Shown in pieces: positions 46,969-56,363 of a stretch of 64,000 nt of DNA. Numbering within the stretch: the first letter of the stretch is position 1; every line of letters starts with the position of its first letter. Both the position numbers and the translations under genes were made by a program. The stretch is from JAPPFW01 sp965200835 (GTDB lineage: Bacteria; Actinomycetota; Acidimicrobiia; Spongiisociales; Spongiisociaceae), in the NCBI GenBank assembly GCA_965200835.1, contig OZ241390.1:1426001-1490000 (forward strand). Direction: 5' to 3'. The notes beneath the pieces are model-generated. The model saw only the letters and a list, made by a program, of their open reading frames with translations. It was not told the DNA's origin and ran no database searches.

Positions 46969-47167
46969 GCGAAAACCGATCCCGTCCGCCGCCCCTCCAG
47001 GGCCCCACCCCCGCCTCCACCCGGCCTGGAGTGGGACGGCGCGGGCACACAAGCGATGGCTGGGACGCCCGTCCCGGGTTTTCTCCCATGGCGTTCGGAT
47101 GACGTCGAATCCGAACGATCAGGCTTTGGTAACGGTCATCGTATAACGATCTGCTGATATAACAACC
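46969..47167 (+). repeat. Structured intergenic element, copy 3 of 3
   Basis: It lies between the divergent ABC system and nucS. It opens AGGTCGCGAAAA, has CAGGGCCCCACCCCC and a GC-rich hairpin region, then a perfect 9-bp hairpin CGTTCGGAT/ATCCGAACG (47092-47100 with 47109-47117) with GACGTC in the loop, and GGTAACGGTCAT. The terminal GGGGGTGTGACA of copies 1 and 2 is not kept. The rest of 46625-47382 shows no gene. Confidence 0.6.
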
Positions 47168-47382
47168 CTCTTATAGGCATGGCTTTTGTATTGGAGCTTG
47201 TTTCTTTGGACCTTCCGCCGCCCGAGGTTGGGGATCTGGGCCCGGACGAAGGGACTGGGTGATGCTCCGAGGGCGGGCGGGTGGTCGAGGGTTGGTGGTC
47301 CGGCCGATTCGCTCACTCCTCGGCTGCCGAATGGTTCGGACGATCTCTTAGCCGCGGGCCGAATCGGTTTATCCTGGCTGTC

Positions 47383-48042
47383 ATGCGGCTGGTGATTGCT
47401 CGTTGTTCTGTCGACTATCGAGGTCGCCTCACCGCCCATCTACCGCCCGCCACCCGGCTGATCATGGTTAAGGCCGACGGATGTGTCGCCATTCACGCCG
47501 ATGGGGGCGCCTACAAACCGCTCAACTGGATGAATGCCCCCAACACGCTGGTAGAAGGCGAGGATGGTTGGGTAGTGACCAACCCGAAGGGGGAGGAGCT
47601 CGACATTCGTATCGAGCACATTCTCTCCGACCGATCCTTCGAGCTGGGGGTCGATCCCGGTCTCGAGAAGGATGGTGTGGAGGCCCACCTCCAGGAGCTG
47701 ATCGCCGCCAAACCACAGGTTCTGGAAGAAGGCCTCGAGCTGATCCGCCGTGAGTACCCCACCGACATCGGACCGGTGGACCTCCTGTGCCGATCACCTG
47801 AGGGCGACACCGTGGCGGTGGAGATAAAGCGAAAAGGCGAGCTGGACGGTGTGGAGCAGATCACCCGCTACCTGGAGCGGCTCGGCAATGACTACCGGCT
47901 CCATCCGCTCCGGGGAATCCTGGCGGCGGTGACTATCTCTCCCCAGGCCAAGGTGCTGGCGGGTGCCCGCGGGATCAGCTGCGTCGAGGTCGACTACGAC
48001 GACCTCCGGGGCATACCGGCCAACGAGCTCCGCCTCTTCTGA
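47383..48042 (+). CDS. nucS: Mismatch-specific endonuclease NucS (EndoMS)
   Basis: A protein of 219 residues from ATG 47383. The C-terminal RecB-like nuclease core is intact: GPVDLLCR (Asp), VAVEIKRKG (Glu-x-Lys) and LDGVEQITRYLERL. In actinobacteria and archaea NucS cleaves mismatched DNA and takes the place of MutS/MutL. TATCCT seven bases upstream of the ATG suggests a leaderless transcript. It is followed closely by trmL. Confidence 0.93.
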   Translation: MRLVIARCSVDYRGRLTAHLPPATRLIMVKADGCVAIHADGGAYKPLNWMNAPNTLVEGEDGWVVTNPKGEELDIRIEHILSDRSFELGVDPGLEKDGVEAHLQELIAAKPQVLEEGLELIRREYPTDIGPVDLLCRSPEGDTVAVEIKRKGELDGVEQITRYLERLGNDYRLHPLRGILAAVTISPQAKVLAGARGISCVEVDYDDLRGIPANELRLF

Positions 48043-48063
48043 GGCCCCCGGAGTCCGCACCCG

Positions 48064-48528
48064 ATGTTCCATGTGGTTCTCCACCGTCCCGAGATCCCGC
48101 CCAACACCGGGAACATCATCAGGTTGTGTGCCAACACGGGTGCCATCCTCCATCTGATCCATCCCTTGGGTTTCTCTATGGACAGCGCCAAGCTGCGCCG
48201 AGCCGGGCTCGACTACCGGGAGTACGCCGACGTCAGGCAACACCGCGACTTCGAAACGTTCCTCGAATCGGCCAGACCGGAGCGGATGTTCGCCCTCTCG
48301 GGATCAGGAAGCCGGTGGTATGCGGACCAGCGCTACCGAGACGGCGACACCTTCCTGTTCGGACCCGAGAGCGTGGGTCTCGATGCTCGACTGCTCGGGC
48401 ATGGCGCGGTGACCTCGGTCCTGCGGATCCCGATGCTGCCCCAGCGCCGCAGTCTGAACCTGGCCAATGCGGTGGCCATCGTGCTGTTCGAAGCGTGGCG
48501 CCAGCTGGATTTCGAGGACGGGGTTTGA
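48064..48528 (+). CDS. trmL: tRNA (cytidine(34)-2'-O)-methyltransferase
   Basis: A protein of 154 residues, full length for TrmL. It has SPOUT-fold marks: PEIPPNTGNIIRLCANTG, LFGPESVGL and IPMLPQRRSLNLANAVAIVLFEAWRQ. It methylates the wobble ribose of tRNA-Leu species, binding AdoMet in the trefoil knot. It starts 21 bases after nucS and is probably co-transcribed. Confidence 0.93.
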   Translation: MFHVVLHRPEIPPNTGNIIRLCANTGAILHLIHPLGFSMDSAKLRRAGLDYREYADVRQHRDFETFLESARPERMFALSGSGSRWYADQRYRDGDTFLFGPESVGLDARLLGHGAVTSVLRIPMLPQRRSLNLANAVAIVLFEAWRQLDFEDGV

Positions 48529-48559
48529 CGATCGGGCTGGCAGTCGGAACCGGCCGGAC

Positions 48560-49920
48560 CTATCGATCTGCCATCACCCTCAAGGCAACCGCTTCCGCCA
48601 GGGCACTGCGGGCCAGATCACCCAGGTGGACACTCTCGTCCGGTCCATGGATCCGGCTGGTCGGATCGGAAGCGCCGGTGAGCAACAGATCGGCCCGAGG
48701 GAAGGCTTCGGAGAGGGCCTGCACGAAGGGGATGGATCCGCCGACTCCCATCTCCACGCTGTCGCGGCCGTAGGCATAGCGAAACCGGTCCGGAAGGCGT
48801 CGTAACCCGGGCCGGTCGTATCGAGTGCTACGGGATGAGCGGCAGGGCCGGGGCGCAGGTCGACCGAAGCACCCCAGGGCACCGACGCTTCGAGGTGGCT
48901 GAGCAGGGACGCCAACGCCCGATCCGGATCGTCACCCGGTGCTAGGCGGACCGACACGTTGGCGCGTGCCACGGGGACCAGCTGGTTGATCGACTCACTT
49001 ACTGGGGGAGCGTCAATCGCCAGGATGGAGAGAGCCGGTCCGAACCAGAGACGCTCGGTGACGGTGCCAACCCCAATCGTGTCTACTCCAGCCAGGACAC
49101 CGGCCTGCGCGCGGGCCACTTGCTCGTCCAGCTCGATCGCCGGACGCCCTCCCTGCACCAGACCCGGTACTGCCACCCGGCCGGCATCGTCGTGGAGAGT
49201 GGCCAGCACCCGGACCAGAACCGACAGAGCATCCGGGAACACTCCGCCCCACGCACCCGAATGCACTCCGGACTCGAGGGTCCGGACCTCGATGGTGCAG
49301 CCGACCAGTCCCCTGAGGGAGGTGGTCAGCGTGGGGACACCCACACTCCAGTTACCGGCGTCGGCCACCACGATGGCATCGGCCGCCAGCAGATGACCGT
49401 ACCGGGTTAGGAAAGCGTCGAGATGGAGCGAACCGATCTCCTCCTCACCTTCGAGAAACACCTTTACACCGATAGGAGGGCGACCATCGAAGGCGGCCAG
49501 GGCCCCGGTATGGATGGCCACGCCCGCCTTGTCGTCGGCGGTCCCCCGGCCGTAGAGGCGTCCTTCTTTCTCGACCGGCTGGAAGGGCGGGGTTGCCCAC
49601 AGCTCTTCGGGACCCGGCGGCTGGACGTCGTAGTGGGCGTAGAGCAGGACGGTGGGCGCTCCGGGGGACGGTGGCGGTATCTCCCCGTACACCGCGGGAT
49701 GGGCACCGTCCAGCTCGAGAAGGCGAACCCCGGCGAGTCCTGCCGACTCCAGTTGGGTGGCACACTTCCGGGCACAGCGACGGACCGGGGCCGGGTCGAA
49801 CCTCTGCGCACTTACCGAGTCGATCCTCACCAGCTCTTCCAAATTGGCGCGCATGGTGGGCTGCAGGACAGTGATCGCGTCGGCCAGATCTCCGTACTCG
49901 TAGGTCTCCCGTGCGGGCAT
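48560..49920 (-). pseudogene. M20-family metallopeptidase (dipeptidase-like), frameshifted near the 3' end
   Basis: The first 380 residues follow the family closely: LLYAHYDVQPPG, YGRGTADDKAG, LEGEEEIGS and VVADAGNWS carry the metal ligands, and a lid domain follows. Near 48795 the frame is lost (DAFRTGF); shifting frame gives FRYAYGRDSVEMGVGGSIPF to a normal end at 48560, including the last ligand in SRIHGPDESV. One missing G in a short G-run would explain it, so sequencing error is quite possible here. Confidence 0.85.
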
Positions 49921-50045
49921 GGTTCGTCACTCCTCCTCTGAGCGGTGGTGGTCGAGGCTAGAGGGAAGTGGAACCGTCAAAGGGTCGGGCGTGAGAGGAT
50001 CGGCCTGGATCCCCGAGGTGTTCTACCTGGGCACTGCGCGGTCAC

Positions 50046-52049
50046 CTAGGCCATACTCGGAAGGGTCCTGGCCGGGACTCCGAACCACTCGTAGAAAGAT
50101 GCCACCAGCTGGCTGGTTTCCCGGTCCAGGTCCCCGTCGAGTGGGATCCCCTTGTGGGGAGGATTGTCTACCATCGCCAATGCCGGGTCGGGAGTCCCCG
50201 GTCCGCCACGGACGACACCGGTGAATCGGGTCCGACCGCTCCGAAGGCGCCGACCGGCCGACCAGTAGGTCCAAGCTGTCGAGTGTGGTAAGAGGACCTC
50301 GTGGGCGAACCGGACTATGTCTCGGGCCCACTCGGTCATCAGATGCCATTCGTTGTAGCCGTAGGGTGGGTTGTGGCCGGCGGGGATTATCAGAGCCATC
50401 GAACCGGCCGGATGTATCACCGCACCGAACCCCGCGATTTCACCACCGGTCGCACTTGGACCCTGCCGGTGCATGAGAGCGGCACACTGATCGATGGGAT
50501 CGGTCTCCCCGCCGGACCAGGCATCGAACCAATGCAGCCGCCCCGTCACCCCCTCTATCGAGTAGAAGTCTCCGAAGTGAACGTGCTCGGACGCGACGAT
50601 GGCTACCTCCCAATAGGAAGCCTCCCCAAAGCTGATGCGGTCGATCAGCTCGGCGACTGCCGCACGAAGTGGGGTGCTAAGAGGATCACTCTCGGCGGTC
50701 AACATGACCCCGGTCCGGCTTTTGGCAGGCGTGGATATACCACCGCTCGGTGGTCTACGCGGTTCCTGTTGCCGGTGAACATTCGCCAGGGCTTGGCCGC
50801 CCCAGAGCCGATCGATAGGAACCGCGAACAGGTCATCGTCAAGCCGATAGGTCGTGTCACCTCCGTACATCAGAATCCCGCCGCGGAAGCGGTCCCCGAG
50901 CTGGTCACCCAGTTTGCGGAGACCCTTCCAAGCACCGGACCTCACCTTGGAAGATGCCTTGACCTCGATGCCTATAACTGCGTTCTGGTCCGGTCGCTCC
51001 ACTACTAGATCGACCTCGTTACCCTGGCGATCCTTCCAGTATCCGATGTGGTTCGGCCCGTCCATCCAGGACAGCATGTTCCTGACTTCTCCCAGGACTA
51101 AGGTCTCCAGCAAGTGACCGTATTGCTTGAGGAACAGCGGTTCTCCCCCGAGGATCCTGTCCTCGGTCAAGCACAAGAGCCGGCCTCCCACACCGGAATC
51201 GACCATATAGAGCTTGGGGCGGCGGACCGGTCCCAGATCGTTAGTCTTCCAGCTCGGAAGCCGGTAGATCATGAAGAGAAACTCGAGAAGCCTCGTGTAG
51301 TTCTCGGCAGTTGATCGCTTGAGCCCAACTTCGCGAGCAGCACCCTGCATATTCAGGGTCTGGCCAGCCTTAGCTGCATACTTTCCCAACAGTCGCTGCA
51401 GGTGCTCATGCCCCCTAACCTCGTAGAGGTTCGACATTCCATAGTTGATGGTCTGGTCGACTTGATCGGTGAATCTCTGGTAGCGATCCGCATCATCCAG
51501 GCTCCTCAACATGAGCGGGAATCCTCCGGTGAGTACCCTCGCTATATACGACTCCCGGGTCGTGTTGGACGGACCGGACGAACCTAATCCTTCGAAGTCT
51601 CTGAAGGCTTCCTCGAGGAAGTTGTAGTCCGATCCCAGGATCTCGGCCTGGGTGAGAGGCAGTATGGGTACCTGGCTGTACGTGCCGACCAGTGCACTGA
51701 GATCGGAGTCGCTCGCTTCGACCGAGGCTGAACCGGTGAGCACGAACTGGCCGGGTGACCCATCCCGGTTCAATCGCGCCTTGATGTAGCTGAGCAAACC
51801 GGGAATCTTCGGATACTCATCGATGAGCACCGGCCGCTTGCCCGCCAGGTATGCCTGGGGGTCCGACTCCACCCGGTGCCTAATGTCGGGTTCGTCGAGA
51901 TCCACGATGCCGACATCCCAGCGCTTGGCGATCTGTTGCAGCAGGGTGGACTTACCAACCGTTCGAGGCCCTTCGAGGATCACCACGGGCCAGGCCTCGA
52001 TGTTCCGGTAGATCACTTCCAGGACATGTCTCGCGTAGAAGTTGGGCAC
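50046..52049 (-). CDS. DUF4143-type ATPase with a long unknown C-terminal region
   Basis: A protein of 667 residues from GTG 52049 (GGAAGGGG upstream). Residues 1 to about 410 are a complete AAA_14/DUF4143 protein: Walker A EGPRTVGKST, PVLIDEYPKIPGLL, FVLTGSAS, LTGGFPLML and the nuclease-like GNEVDLVVERPD...GIEVKAS. After about residue 415 comes some 250 residues with no family I recognise (HVHFGDFYSIEGVTGRLHWF, ATGGEIAGFGAVIHPAG, HNPPYGYNEWHLM), rich in His/Trp/Tyr and probably a separate globular domain. No frame change separates the parts. Confidence 0.8.
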   Translation of the reverse strand: MPNFYARHVLEVIYRNIEAWPVVILEGPRTVGKSTLLQQIAKRWDVGIVDLDEPDIRHRVESDPQAYLAGKRPVLIDEYPKIPGLLSYIKARLNRDGSPGQFVLTGSASVEASDSDLSALVGTYSQVPILPLTQAEILGSDYNFLEEAFRDFEGLGSSGPSNTTRESYIARVLTGGFPLMLRSLDDADRYQRFTDQVDQTINYGMSNLYEVRGHEHLQRLLGKYAAKAGQTLNMQGAAREVGLKRSTAENYTRLLEFLFMIYRLPSWKTNDLGPVRRPKLYMVDSGVGGRLLCLTEDRILGGEPLFLKQYGHLLETLVLGEVRNMLSWMDGPNHIGYWKDRQGNEVDLVVERPDQNAVIGIEVKASSKVRSGAWKGLRKLGDQLGDRFRGGILMYGGDTTYRLDDDLFAVPIDRLWGGQALANVHRQQEPRRPPSGGISTPAKSRTGVMLTAESDPLSTPLRAAVAELIDRISFGEASYWEVAIVASEHVHFGDFYSIEGVTGRLHWFDAWSGGETDPIDQCAALMHRQGPSATGGEIAGFGAVIHPAGSMALIIPAGHNPPYGYNEWHLMTEWARDIVRFAHEVLLPHSTAWTYWSAGRRLRSGRTRFTGVVRGGPGTPDPALAMVDNPPHKGIPLDGDLDRETSQLVASFYEWFGVPARTLPSMA

Positions 52050-52097
52050 TTAGTCCCCTTCCCTTGCGCCCGTCTAGCGTCAAGAAGGGTACTGGTC

Positions 52098-52114
52098 TTG
52101 GGTATTTTACCCAA
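52098..52114. promoter_or_regulatory. Palindrome over the -10 of the second DUF4143-type gene
   Basis: TTGGGTA-TTT-TACCCAA. On the minus strand it contains TAAAAT, a likely -10 box, 49 bases before the GTG start. The half-site GGGTA and its placement over the -10 are shared with the palindrome in front of the other DUF4143-type gene (14542-14588). Confidence 0.5.
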
Positions 52115-52221
52115 ACACACCGGATCTGCCCCAAAATACGAGGTCCGGGGAGGGGTTGCCCAGCTCGGATCCGTCAAAATCTGGGTGTCGCTGGCGGTCC
52201 CGATGATGGGGAGAGGAGGTG

Positions 52222-53265
52222 TCAGTCGATCGAGTGCCTGGAGAGGACCCGAGCGGGGTTCAGGCGAAGGATCCGGTCGATCTGCTCGTGTGTGACACCG
52301 CGCTCGATCAGCCGGGGAACGATGTTGACCATGAAGTGCTCGTAACCATGACCGCCGTAGGCGCCCAACTCGTGCTTGAAGCAGATGTCCTGCGCGGGGA
52401 GGATGTGATCCACCAGCCCATCCTCGATCAGCATGACGACCGCCGAGATCCGGACGTCATCAGAGGCCAGCCACCCCTGGCGAGCGCGGTAGTAGAGGTG
52501 TCGTCCGAAGGTATCGAGGCCGAGGTTGGCGCCCATCTCCGCCACCCGCCGGTAGCTGTCCAGCTCGGTGCGGAACCGATCGTCGAGATGGCTCTGTATC
52601 ACTCTGGTCAGATCGGCCCCCGCTCCGGCAAGCACACCCAACACCTCGAAGGGCGAATCATCCCCGGCAGCCGAGTGGGTGATGATGGCGCATCCGGTCT
52701 CCCGCTGGGCCACCGCGGCTGCTTCCAGCACCTTTCGCTCATCAGGATGCATCGGGAAGGCGGTCACTCCGATCTCGCCGATCACTCCCGCTCTCAGGTC
52801 GGTTCCGTCCATTCCCTCGCGTATGTCACGGATCATCTCGGCCGCTATTTCATCCACCGACCGGGTTTCCATACCGGGAGGGTGGGTTGCCTGGACGTAG
52901 TATCCGCATCCGGCGATCACATTTACTCCCGCCTGCTCTTGCAGCCACGCCAGGGTGCGCACGTCCCGCCCCAAGCCGGGAGGAGTGGCATCGACGATCG
53001 TCCTACCTCCCGCCTCCCGGTAGCGCCGTAACTCACCGGCCATGACCTGCGGTTCGTCGATCAGCAGGTTGTCACGGGCTGCGAAGGGATTGGCTCGGAT
53101 GCGGCCGAGGCGCTCGGGAGCCAGGGGAAGGAAGGCCAGTCCGGGATCGTCGGACGGGCTCCAGTTGCAGCGCAGGTTGACCATCAGGTGTTCGTGGGTC
53201 AACGTCACGCCCAGCTCCGAAGCCGGCACGGGGCCGCCGATCGTCTGGACCGAGGGTTCGTTCAC
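52222..53265 (-). CDS. Phosphotriesterase-family hydrolase
   Basis: About 347 residues from GTG 53265 (ATG 53301 is possible). Metal-site marks: GVTLTHEHL at the N-terminus, GVIGEIGVT where a glutamate replaces the carbamylated lysine, CAIITHSAAG, VIQSHLDD and PAQDICFK. The family includes lactonases and organophosphate hydrolases acting on small metabolites. It lies downstream of the class III aminotransferase and the IclR regulator on the same strand, suggesting a catabolic unit. Confidence 0.87.
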   Translation of the reverse strand: MNEPSVQTIGGPVPASELGVTLTHEHLMVNLRCNWSPSDDPGLAFLPLAPERLGRIRANPFAARDNLLIDEPQVMAGELRRYREAGGRTIVDATPPGLGRDVRTLAWLQEQAGVNVIAGCGYYVQATHPPGMETRSVDEIAAEMIRDIREGMDGTDLRAGVIGEIGVTAFPMHPDERKVLEAAAVAQRETGCAIITHSAAGDDSPFEVLGVLAGAGADLTRVIQSHLDDRFRTELDSYRRVAEMGANLGLDTFGRHLYYRARQGWLASDDVRISAVVMLIEDGLVDHILPAQDICFKHELGAYGGHGYEHFMVNIVPRLIERGVTHEQIDRILRLNPARVLSRHSID

Positions 53266-53358
53266 CTCGCCGCGGTTCCCACACCTGGGCGGCCAAGGCA
53301 TCGGAGAGCCTGGGTTACCAGGCCTGGGCGCCGGGGAGCTGTCGCTCTCTCGCTGTGG

Positions 53359-54688
53359 TTACGCCAGGGACGCAAAGGCGTCGAGTGCATGGCCGAATCG
53401 CTCCACCGTCTCCTCGATAACGGTGTCCGTATGGGCGTCCGATAGGAACAGATTGCCGAAGCCCGATATGCGCACCCCGGATCGGAGCACGTGAGGTAGG
53501 AAGGCCTGTCGCCGGGCCCGGTCGGTCAGGCAAACCTGGCGGTGATCGCGCACTGCTACCAGGTCCGTAAACATCAGGTTGAAGATGGCCGGCAATCCTT
53601 GAACCAGGCACTCGACCTCCCGATCCCCGCTCACCTGCCGCAGCCCTTCCATCAGGAGGGATCCACGACGCTCCAGACACTCATACAGCTCATCGCCATG
53701 CGCATCGAGATGGCGGAGGGTCGCACGGGCAGCGGCCATAGTGATCGGGCTGGCATTGAAGGTGCCGGCGTGCGTTACCGCGCCCGTACCGATCCCCTCC
53801 ATCAGATCTCTGCGGCCTGCCACACAACCCACCGGGAAACCGGAGGCGAGGGCCTTGCCCAGGGTGGTTAGATCGGGCGTTACCCCGTACCGTCCCTGCG
53901 CTCCTCCGAGACCGGTCCGAAACCCGGTGATCACCTCGTCGAAGATGAGCACGATGCCGTATCGGTCGCACATCCGGCGCACGGCTGCCAGGTATCCGGG
54001 TTTTGGCTCCACCACGCCGCTGTTGGCCATCACCGGCTCCATGATCACCGCGGCGATCTCCTTACCGCACCCGGCCAGCAGGTCGGACAGCACCTGCGGA
54101 TCGTTCCACGGCGCCACGATCAGACCGGTGGCCGCTTCGGAAGCCACACCAGCTGACCCGGCCACCGGCGGGATCCCGCGGCCGGGTTCCGGCTCCAACG
54201 GATCGCTGCCCACATTGAAGAGGACGCTGTCCGCCCACCCGTGGTAATGGCCTTCGAACTTCATTCAGGACCTTGTTGCGGCCGGTGGCGGCCCGAGCGA
54301 TGCGGAGAGCCGCTTGGACGGCTTCCGTACCGGTCATGTTGAAGCGAACAACCTCTGCGGAGGGCACCATCCGGGTCACCAGCTCGGCAACCTCCACCTC
54401 CAAGCGATGCTGGCCACCGTACAGGATGCCCTTTCCGAGTTGTTCCTCCACCGCGGCCGTCACGAACGGCGGACGGTGACCCAACAGCATGGGTCCCTGC
54501 CCCATTACGTAGTCGATCAACCGGTTACCGTCCGCATCGTAGAGAAACGGGCCATCCCCCGACTCGAAGAAGATCGGATGTGGCTTCTCCCCCATGCGAA
54601 CATTGCTATTTACGCCGCCCGGGATCGACTTGCGGGAGCGCTCGTGCAGCAAGCGAGACTCGTGGAAGACCAGCTTTCGTGTACCCAC
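53359..54688 (-). pseudogene. Class III aminotransferase (glutamate-1-semialdehyde aminomutase-like), frameshifted by a 4-bp duplication
   Basis: The start GTG 54688 has GGGAGG upstream. The first frame gives SIPGGVNSNVR, YDADGNRLIDYVMGQGP and FNMTGTEAVQAALRIARAATGRNKVL. It should continue KFEGHYHGW, which is found in another frame: TGAATGAA at 54267-54260 is a tandem duplication of TGAA that shifts the frame by four. The rest is complete, with IFDEVITGFR and the PLP lysine in TLGKALASGF. It resembles HemL, but the context (IclR regulator, hydrolase) suggests a catabolic aminotransferase. Confidence 0.85.
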
Positions 54689-54784
54689 CGAATGCCTCCC
54701 ATCCTGCAATCCGGTCAATGCTCTGGCGGCATCCTAAACGACCGCTTCAACCGGTCCTGGATGGAACCATCGACGGGTGCTCGC

Positions 54785-55561
54785 TCAGTGTGGTGACTTG
54801 TGGGTCCGCTGCTCTAGCCGCCGGGACGCGAGGGTGGCGGCCCGCTCCAGTGACTCCCTCACCCTGGGAAGCCGGGGACGGAGCTTCGACTCCTCGTCGA
54901 CCACCGCGATAGAGGCAACGACTATATTGTTACCGTCCCGGATCGGCGCGGCTATGGATCCGACTCCTAGCCTGGCCTCCTCGTCATTCAGCGCGTGACC
55001 GCGCCGGCGGACCAGTCTCAGATGCCGGCGTAGCTGTTCAGCATTGGAGATGCTGTGGGTGGTCCGCTGCTCCATCTGCCACCCGTCCAGCAACTGGTCA
55101 AGCGAGAGTGGGTCGAGATGGGCCAGCAGCACTTTCCCGGTGGCCACGAGGTTGGCGGGTTGGCGCCAGCTCACGCTCAGGAAGAGACGGAGCATCTGGG
55201 GCGAGTCGACCCGTTCGATGATCACCACCTCGCGACCGTCCAGAACCCCGGCGGTCACTGTTGATCCGGTCATCTTCTGCAGCCAGTTCATAGCTGGTGC
55301 CAGGGCGGCATGCAGATCGAGGGCGGTGACCATCGTGCTACCCAGGTCGAAGGCCGCCAGGCCTAGCCGGTACCGCCCGGTGCCCGTATTCTTGATCAGC
55401 AGGTGCTCCTCGGTCAGCGTGGTGAGCAGGCGATGCACGGTGGACTTGGTGAGGCCGAGACAGCGGGACAGCTCCGAAACCCCGAGCTCGGGACGGTCGC
55501 GTGAGAACTCCTTCAGGACCCGAGCCGCATTGCGGACCGACGTCAGGCTGCGCCCGCTCAT
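54785..55561 (-). CDS. IclR-family transcriptional regulator
   Basis: A protein of 258 residues from ATG 55561. The N-terminal winged helix is typical (ALVLxxF-like start SVRNAARVLKEFSRD, then LGLTKSTVHRLLTTL), followed by an effector domain (GSTVTAGVLDGREVVIIERVDS, ANLVATGKVLLA, GVGSIAAPIRDG). It is followed on the same strand by the aminotransferase and the phosphotriesterase-like hydrolase, its probable targets. Tandem palindromes at 55935-55975 upstream fit IclR binding sites. Confidence 0.9.
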   Translation of the reverse strand: MSGRSLTSVRNAARVLKEFSRDRPELGVSELSRCLGLTKSTVHRLLTTLTEEHLLIKNTGTGRYRLGLAAFDLGSTMVTALDLHAALAPAMNWLQKMTGSTVTAGVLDGREVVIIERVDSPQMLRLFLSVSWRQPANLVATGKVLLAHLDPLSLDQLLDGWQMEQRTTHSISNAEQLRRHLRLVRRRGHALNDEEARLGVGSIAAPIRDGNNIVVASIAVVDEESKLRPRLPRVRESLERAATLASRRLEQRTHKSPH

Positions 55562-55934
55562 CCCGCGCCCTCGGGAGCTGCGACGCAGGTAGTGCGGGTG
55601 GATGCGTAGCAATGTCGTCTCCCGACGCGCACGAACCGTTCCGGACCGGTGCTCGGCCGGTCATCAGTTACGGGCAGGTTCGGCGCCGGGAGCTCTATTG
55701 GATCGACCGATCGCATGGTCTCACCAAACGAACTTCGATCTGTATGGAATCGAGAACGGGCGCCCGGGCAGGCAGGGAGTGGCTGGATGGCCGGCGATGG
55801 GATCGAGCGAATTCGCCAGTTCCCGCCCACTCTGAATACTGGGCGCGGGGCCGCACGGACCCAACGCCGGAAACGTTACCAACGCCTTCACGGGGAGTGA
55901 ACATACCTAGGCACGGGGCGGGATGATAAACGTC

Positions 55935-55975
55935 TGTTCCGCCATACGGAACATGGTGTCCCGCTATACGGAACG
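55935..55975. promoter_or_regulatory. Tandem IclR-type operators
   Basis: TGTTCCG-N5-CGGAACA (55935-55953) is a perfect inverted repeat of the IclR-operator kind. A second, imperfect copy (TGTCCCG-N5-CGGAAC) follows to 55975. They lie about 370 bases upstream of the IclR start. Confidence 0.65.
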
Positions 55976-56363
55976 GTCACCTGGACCGTGAGAGGGTCGG
56001 TAGGTCACCAACCTCCGGGCCCCGGGGGAGCGGCCGGCGGCTTGAGCTCGACCATCCGCTTCACCGACAGTCGGGCTTTCGCCTAGGCGGAACACGCCAT
56101 GGTGTTGCTCCAGCGATAAGCCCACTTTGACCTGGCAGACCTCGCCAGACCGCTGGCGAGCGGACCATTCCGGGGCACTTACCGCTTGCGCCCGGGGGAG
56201 CTTACTCTCCTAGCGAGAAGGGGGTATCCCACCGGCGGTGGTCGCGTGTCCTCATCCCGGCGACGCTAGATAACGCGAAAACGCGCCAATGAGGTCCCCT
56301 AGGTGTAGGACCTCACAGATGCTATAAACTGGTAACGGATGATCTAGGGCTGGAGATCGGCCG
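55976..56363. other. Gap without a gene; hairpin and promoter-like bases near its end
   Basis: No coding frame is convincing. GAGGTCC...GGACCTC (56290-56313) forms a 7-bp stem. CTATAAACT at about 56322 could be a -10 box for the ATPase fragment that starts at 56364. The order GCGAAAA, hairpin, GGTAACGG here loosely recalls the three-copy intergenic element but lacks its middle part. Confidence 0.4.

Noticed and set aside
56275..56340. A fourth copy of the structured intergenic element
   Set aside because: GCGAAAA, a hairpin and GGTAACGG occur in order, but the C-rich middle and the GACGTC loop are missing, so the match is too weak to claim.
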